Of a stretch of 64,000 bases of DNA, positions 60,258 through 64,000 are shown piece by piece. The stretch's first letter is position 1. Every line of letters starts with the position of its first letter. The DNA comes from Pelagibaculum spongiae (GTDB lineage: Bacteria > Pseudomonadota > Gammaproteobacteria > Enterobacterales > Pelagibaculaceae). The stretch lies in the NCBI RefSeq assembly GCF_003097315.1, contig NZ_QDDL01000002.1:248001-312000 (forward strand). Direction: 5' to 3'. The notes under the pieces are model-generated. The model saw only the letters and a program-made list of their open reading frames with translations, was not told the DNA's origin and ran no database searches. A program made the position numbers and the translations under genes.

Positions 60258-62339
60258 TTAATGCCCAAGAACCCGAATTTTCCAGTTGGTTAAAATTCCA
60301 GGGGTACTGTTATCTGATACATTCAAAGTTGAACTGCCTCGAAGGTAACTGATTGTTGCCCCACTGGTATCAACTAACTTGATTTTCCAAATACCATTGG
60401 CTGACTCACCATAAAAAGCATGGCTTAACATCAGGGTATCATTATATCCCGTGACATCTTGAACATTCGGTATTTGGTTACCCAGAAAAGAATTATTCGG
60501 CGTCATAATAATACTTTCTGTACCCGCAGGACTAATCAAAACAATCGCTAAATCTTGAATTCTTTCATGGGTCGCAGTTAATCGAACTTGAACCATCTCC
60601 ACGGTCAAACTACTCGTGATAGTAGTTTCATCGAAAGCGCCTGTAGTGCTGTTATTTGGAATACTTTGGGTTAATGCACCGCTGTCTATCCAACCTATAT
60701 TATTAAAAGTTCCTAGGTCGGTATTCCAAGCCTTCGCTGCTGCGACAGCTGCATCAACATTCACTCGACCAAAACCAAATTTATTATTGTAAGAGTAGCT
60801 TGCGTCATTAGGCACCCAACCATCGTGAACCACAAAACTAGAACTGCCAACTGTTAGCTCATCATCGGCATCACCACCTTGACCATCCTGAACTTTCTCT
60901 GCAGTAGTCAGTAAAATATGCCGAACTTCACGCCAATCCAGTGCCGGGTTCGCATCAAGAATAAGCGCTATTGCTCCGCTAATAATTGGGGTTGCTGCTG
61001 AAGTACCATTCATAACATTGCTGTAATTACACTGAGGATTTAAAGCATGTATGCCAGAAAGGAACGGGTAGCGCGTCACACTAGAAAAACTGGATGATCT
61101 ACTAATACCTGAATTACAGCCGCTTCTATCGGTAGTAATAATTGCTGGCTCACTTCCTTCTGCCTCATTGTTATTGACTAAAAGCGTATTACTCGTTGCG
61201 CTACCATATTCACCACCAGGAGCTGAAATAAAAACATTACTACCCCAAGTTGAGTAGCTAGCGATATCTCCAGCTGCATTTATTGCACTAACAACTGTGG
61301 TGTAGCCATAAGCATTAAACGGGCTCTGGTTACTATTTTGAAAGGGTAGTTCAGAAGATGCAGATCTTTGATAGTTTGTTTCGTTGAAATAAATACGATC
61401 AAACCCATTACCTGACGCTTTAATATAAAAACGCCCCAACCCATCAAACAAATTAGAATTAATCACCTGATCTTCAATATGAGCAAGCTCAGAGTCGTTA
61501 TGCCCCCCGCCTTGCGGTTCAATATAATTAACACCATAACTCATGTTGTAAATTCTGGCAGTATTTTCTCCACCACCATGGCTAGCAGTAAAATTAGCTA
61601 AACTTTGTGCACTCAAATAATTAAATCCAATTAAATTAGCATTGGGAGCAACGCCTCTACCGCCTAAATCATTCCAGCCTTTCGAAGCAATAATTCCAGC
61701 CACCGCAGTGCCATGAAAATCTGAAATGCTCGCTGGCGTAGGATCGCTATCACCCCCAACAAAATCACGAGATCCGCTAACAATATTGGGTTGTAAGTCT
61801 TCATGAGCAATTTCCAAACCACCATCAACCACCGCAACGGTAATGCCGCTACCATCGATACCTTCTTTAATTGTTTGGGTAAGATTAATGTCTTCACCAG
61901 CGGTACCCGCATAAAAAGCAAAAGCTTTTTGCCCGGTATTTTGCAAATGCCATTGCTGAGAAAACAATGGATCATCTTTCATTTTCAGAGTAATAGTTTT
62001 ATCGACAAGCTGAGTTTGTGAATCGCTATAACGGTAATTAATCACTTGCTCGCCAGAATTTTCAGTTGAAAAATAACTAAACCTGCCATTAGAAGCATCT
62101 AGCAGAGTAAATTCAGCAGGTGCGTTTATAACAGAAAAAATATAAGGCTGATTGCCCGCGATAGCACCTGGCAAAGTGCTGTGAAATGTTTGACCAATTG
62201 AAACAGAAAAGTCATCAGCAGGCGTGCTTGATGAACCAGAACTGCCACCACAAGCATTAATCAAAAAAGTAATAACTAAAACAATAGATAATTTGGTATT
62301 TTTTTTAATTTGATAATAAATATTATTAAGCCGCTGCAC
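60258..62339 (-). CDS. subtilisin-like (S8) lipoprotein protease with P domain, second copy
   Basis: 693 aa from a GTG at 62339, which has AGGAG five bases upstream; a longer frame to 62417 overlaps queG and is unlikely. Lipobox in LVITFLINAC. Asp in AVVDGGLEIAHED (~165), His in DFHGTAVAGI (~208), Ser in MNGTSAATPI (~446), and a C-terminal P domain with LAIVLISPAGTES. Closely related to the protease at 28142 in order and sequence, including the pre-catalytic QQWHLQNTGQKAFA stretch. Confidence 0.9.
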   Translation of the reverse strand: MQRLNNIYYQIKKNTKLSIVLVITFLINACGGSSGSSSTPADDFSVSIGQTFHSTLPGAIAGNQPYIFSVINAPAEFTLLDASNGRFSYFSTENSGEQVINYRYSDSQTQLVDKTITLKMKDDPLFSQQWHLQNTGQKAFAFYAGTAGEDINLTQTIKEGIDGSGITVAVVDGGLEIAHEDLQPNIVSGSRDFVGGDSDPTPASISDFHGTAVAGIIASKGWNDLGGRGVAPNANLIGFNYLSAQSLANFTASHGGGENTARIYNMSYGVNYIEPQGGGHNDSELAHIEDQVINSNLFDGLGRFYIKASGNGFDRIYFNETNYQRSASSELPFQNSNQSPFNAYGYTTVVSAINAAGDIASYSTWGSNVFISAPGGEYGSATSNTLLVNNNEAEGSEPAIITTDRSGCNSGISRSSSFSSVTRYPFLSGIHALNPQCNYSNVMNGTSAATPIISGAIALILDANPALDWREVRHILLTTAEKVQDGQGGDADDELTVGSSSFVVHDGWVPNDASYSYNNKFGFGRVNVDAAVAAAKAWNTDLGTFNNIGWIDSGALTQSIPNNSTTGAFDETTITSSLTVEMVQVRLTATHERIQDLAIVLISPAGTESIIMTPNNSFLGNQIPNVQDVTGYNDTLMLSHAFYGESANGIWKIKLVDTSGATISYLRGSSTLNVSDNSTPGILTNWKIRVLGH

Positions 62340-62392
62340 TGTCACTCCTGACAAACTTCTCAAAGTAATCAGCAGTTCATCGCTGATTAGAT

Positions 62393-63481
62393 TTACGAAA
62401 CCTGCTGCAGCGCCCATTGAATATGTTCGTTCACTACAGCAGTACTATTTATTTCAGCTTCTTTAAGCGCTGAAATAATCTGTGGTTGCTGTTGAATGTC
62501 TTTCGCCAACGCATTACCCAGTGCAATTGCCAAATTCCGCTGCCAGCGTTCAAAACCAGCACGACGAATCGGTGAGCCTTCGGTATTTTTCAGAAACTGT
62601 GCTTCGTCCCATTGGAACAATTCCAGTAACTGAGCGTTGTCGAGTTTTTGCCTTGGCTGGAAGTCATCTTCAACAGACAATTTAGCGAAGCGATTCCAAG
62701 GACAAACTAACTGACAATCATCACAACCATAGATTCGATTTCCCATCATTGAGCGTAGCTCAACTGGGATGGATCCAGGGTGCTCAATTGTCAAATATGA
62801 GATACATCTTCGTGCATCTAGTTGATAAGGTCCTGTTATCGCTTGGGTCGGACAAATATCAATGCACGCAGAACATTTGCCGCAGTGGCCTTTAACTGGT
62901 TGCTCAGTCGCCAATGGCAAATTAATAAATAACTCAGCAAGGAAAAACCACGAACCATGCTTTCGATTGAGTAATAAAGTGTGCTTACCGATCCAGCCCA
63001 TACCGCCTTGCTCAGCAATTTGCCGCTCCATCACCGGTGCACTATCAACAAATGGCCGGTAAACTAGCTTAAAATCAGCGTTTAATTCAGACAGTTTATT
63101 TTCCAGCTGCTTGCCTAAATTGGTTAAGCGCTTGCGAATCAACTTGTGATAGTCACGGCCCAGTGCATAACGAGAAACATAGGCTTTATCTGGCTGAGAC
63201 AATAATTGAATCGACTGTTTTTCTGGCAAGTAATCCATAGCAAACGAGACTACTCGACAAGTTTCCGGTAGCAATTTAGCAGGCTCGGCTCGCAAGTCGT
63301 GATTACGCGCTAGGTAATCCATTTCCCCGTGCAAGCCTTGATCAACCCATTGTTGAAACTTCTCTGACTCTACTGCTAAATCTGGATTACTCACCACTAC
63401 TTGAGCAAAACCTAATTCGGCAGCTTGCTGCTTTAACCAGCTTTGGATTTCAGATAGTTGTTGTTCGGTAAATGGATTCAT
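62393..63481 (-). CDS. queG: epoxyqueuosine reductase (cobalamin and 4Fe-4S dependent)
   Basis: 362 aa from the ATG at 63481, which aligns with the E. coli start (AAGG upstream); frames beginning at 63571 or 63586 add a low-complexity Lys/Ala stretch. Cluster motifs CGKCSACIDICP and YGCDDCQLVCPW, plus YVSRYALGRDYHK and RPFVDSAPVMER. It performs the last step of queuosine synthesis in tRNA and needs cobalamin, linking it to the cobalamin genes in the window. Confidence 0.93.
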   Translation of the reverse strand: MNPFTEQQLSEIQSWLKQQAAELGFAQVVVSNPDLAVESEKFQQWVDQGLHGEMDYLARNHDLRAEPAKLLPETCRVVSFAMDYLPEKQSIQLLSQPDKAYVSRYALGRDYHKLIRKRLTNLGKQLENKLSELNADFKLVYRPFVDSAPVMERQIAEQGGMGWIGKHTLLLNRKHGSWFFLAELFINLPLATEQPVKGHCGKCSACIDICPTQAITGPYQLDARRCISYLTIEHPGSIPVELRSMMGNRIYGCDDCQLVCPWNRFAKLSVEDDFQPRQKLDNAQLLELFQWDEAQFLKNTEGSPIRRAGFERWQRNLAIALGNALAKDIQQQPQIISALKEAEINSTAVVNEHIQWALQQVS

Positions 63482-63616
63482 TAATTCGGCCTTTGTCTCA
63501 ATCTTTAGTGCGGCTTTTGGCTCAGCTTTAGATTTAATGTGTGGGTGATGATCGGAACCTGCGGCTGTCATATACTGCCTTTTCAACTAAATATTTTTAT
63601 GCCTGAGAAGAAACCA

Positions 63617-64000
63617 ATGGCCCAAAACCGATCGACAACTCAGGCGCTCTACCTGAATCATCAGGTCAGAGATATTGATTATACCGCGATTCATCGACTG
63701 CCAGCGCATTTGCGTATCGATGGTTACGCTTTGATGTGCCGGGCCGGGCTGGCAGCTTTCAAGCAATTGCGCCAGCACTGGCCTACCTGCCAATCATTAC
63801 TAGTGTTTACTGGACCGGGTAATAACGGCGGCGATGCTTGGGTGGTTGCAAAACTAGCGCATCAAGCCGGTATCTCAGTCCAAGTGATTTTTATTTCAGC
63901 TCCGACGAGTCAATCCTGCATTCAAGCTGCCGCCGATTATCATGCAGCTGGCGGCACCAGCAAAGCTGTCGATTTTCAAATGCTTGATCAAGATTTGGCA
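63617..64000 (+). CDS. nnr: NAD(P)HX epimerase/dehydratase, N-terminal part (runs off the window)
   Basis: Frame open from 63599 to the last base; the ATG at 63617 is preferred because GAGAAG precedes it, while the ATG at 63599 lacks a ribosome binding site. The visible part carries the YjeF-N motif VFTGPGNNGGDAWVVAKLA. The family epimerises damaged NAD(P)H hydrates; the C-terminal dehydratase domain would lie beyond the window. It is divergent from queG. Confidence 0.85.
   Translation, partial: MAQNRSTTQALYLNHQVRDIDYTAIHRLPAHLRIDGYALMCRAGLAAFKQLRQHWPTCQSLLVFTGPGNNGGDAWVVAKLAHQAGISVQVIFISAPTSQSCIQAAADYHAAGGTSKAVDFQMLDQDLA

Overview
The window looks like a chromosomal segment of a marine-type gammaproteobacterium with GC in the low forties (inference). 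The support is housekeeping content: cydDC, fetAB, fadD, recB, udp, queG next to nnr, tRNA-Ser(UGA), a PduO/CobQ/CobT/CobS/CobC/CobU cobalamin set, and lipoproteins with canonical lipoboxes. No species is claimed.

Layout. (1) 1-12.7 kb is an insertion hotspot between a SWIM/SNF2 helicase gene and a TSUP permease/dps region. The helicase 3' end with its terminator occurs four times (one real, three relics). The TSUP gene occurs as one intact copy plus a 5' and a 3' relic. Between these repeated flanks lie a YopT-like (C58) cysteine protease, a second C58 copy broken by a one-base shift in a T run, a higBA toxin-antitoxin pair and an island of minus-strand orphan genes. Integron attC-like remnants overlap two stop codons. 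(2) 12.9-21.8 kb: dps, then minus-strand genes for late cobalamin assembly and salvage, interrupted by a plus-strand lipoprotein/outer-membrane barrel pair. (3) 22.4-24.8 kb: a compact locus of two homologous small Cys-containing peptides, a terminator-like hairpin, an isoprenoid-synthase-like (ComQ-like?) protein and an M50 membrane protease with a possible PqqD-like N-terminus. It looks like an undescribed peptide-maturation (RiPP-like) system and is the best candidate for novelty. (4) 24.9-37.5 kb: udp, a YugP-type metallopeptidase, a YHS protein, a secreted S8/P-domain protease with a small partner, a degenerate NorR-like regulator, cydDC and fetAB. (5) 37.6-49.8 kb: a diguanylate cyclase, an orphan PD-(D/E)XK protein, recB without recC/recD, fadD, a HAD phosphatase and a metallo-beta-lactamase-fold lipoprotein. 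(6) 50.1-55.1 kb is accessory: a HicA-like Gln-rich protein, a 44-aa zinc ribbon, and a WYL regulator followed by TerB-like and HNH/membrane proteins in a tight operon that resembles a defence island. (7) 55.2-64 kb: a voltage-gated channel, tRNA-Ser, a double thioredoxin-fold glutaredoxin, a second S8 protease module, queG and the start of nnr.

Links between genes. The cobalamin genes supply the cofactor that QueG needs. The two S8 modules (27.6-30.3 and 59.8-62.3 kb) are paralogous two-gene units, each with a separately encoded small protein resembling a subtilisin prodomain. Several dispersed repeat families (REP-like, MITE-like palindromes and a 51-bp array) recur across the window, mostly in intergenic gaps and in the hotspot.
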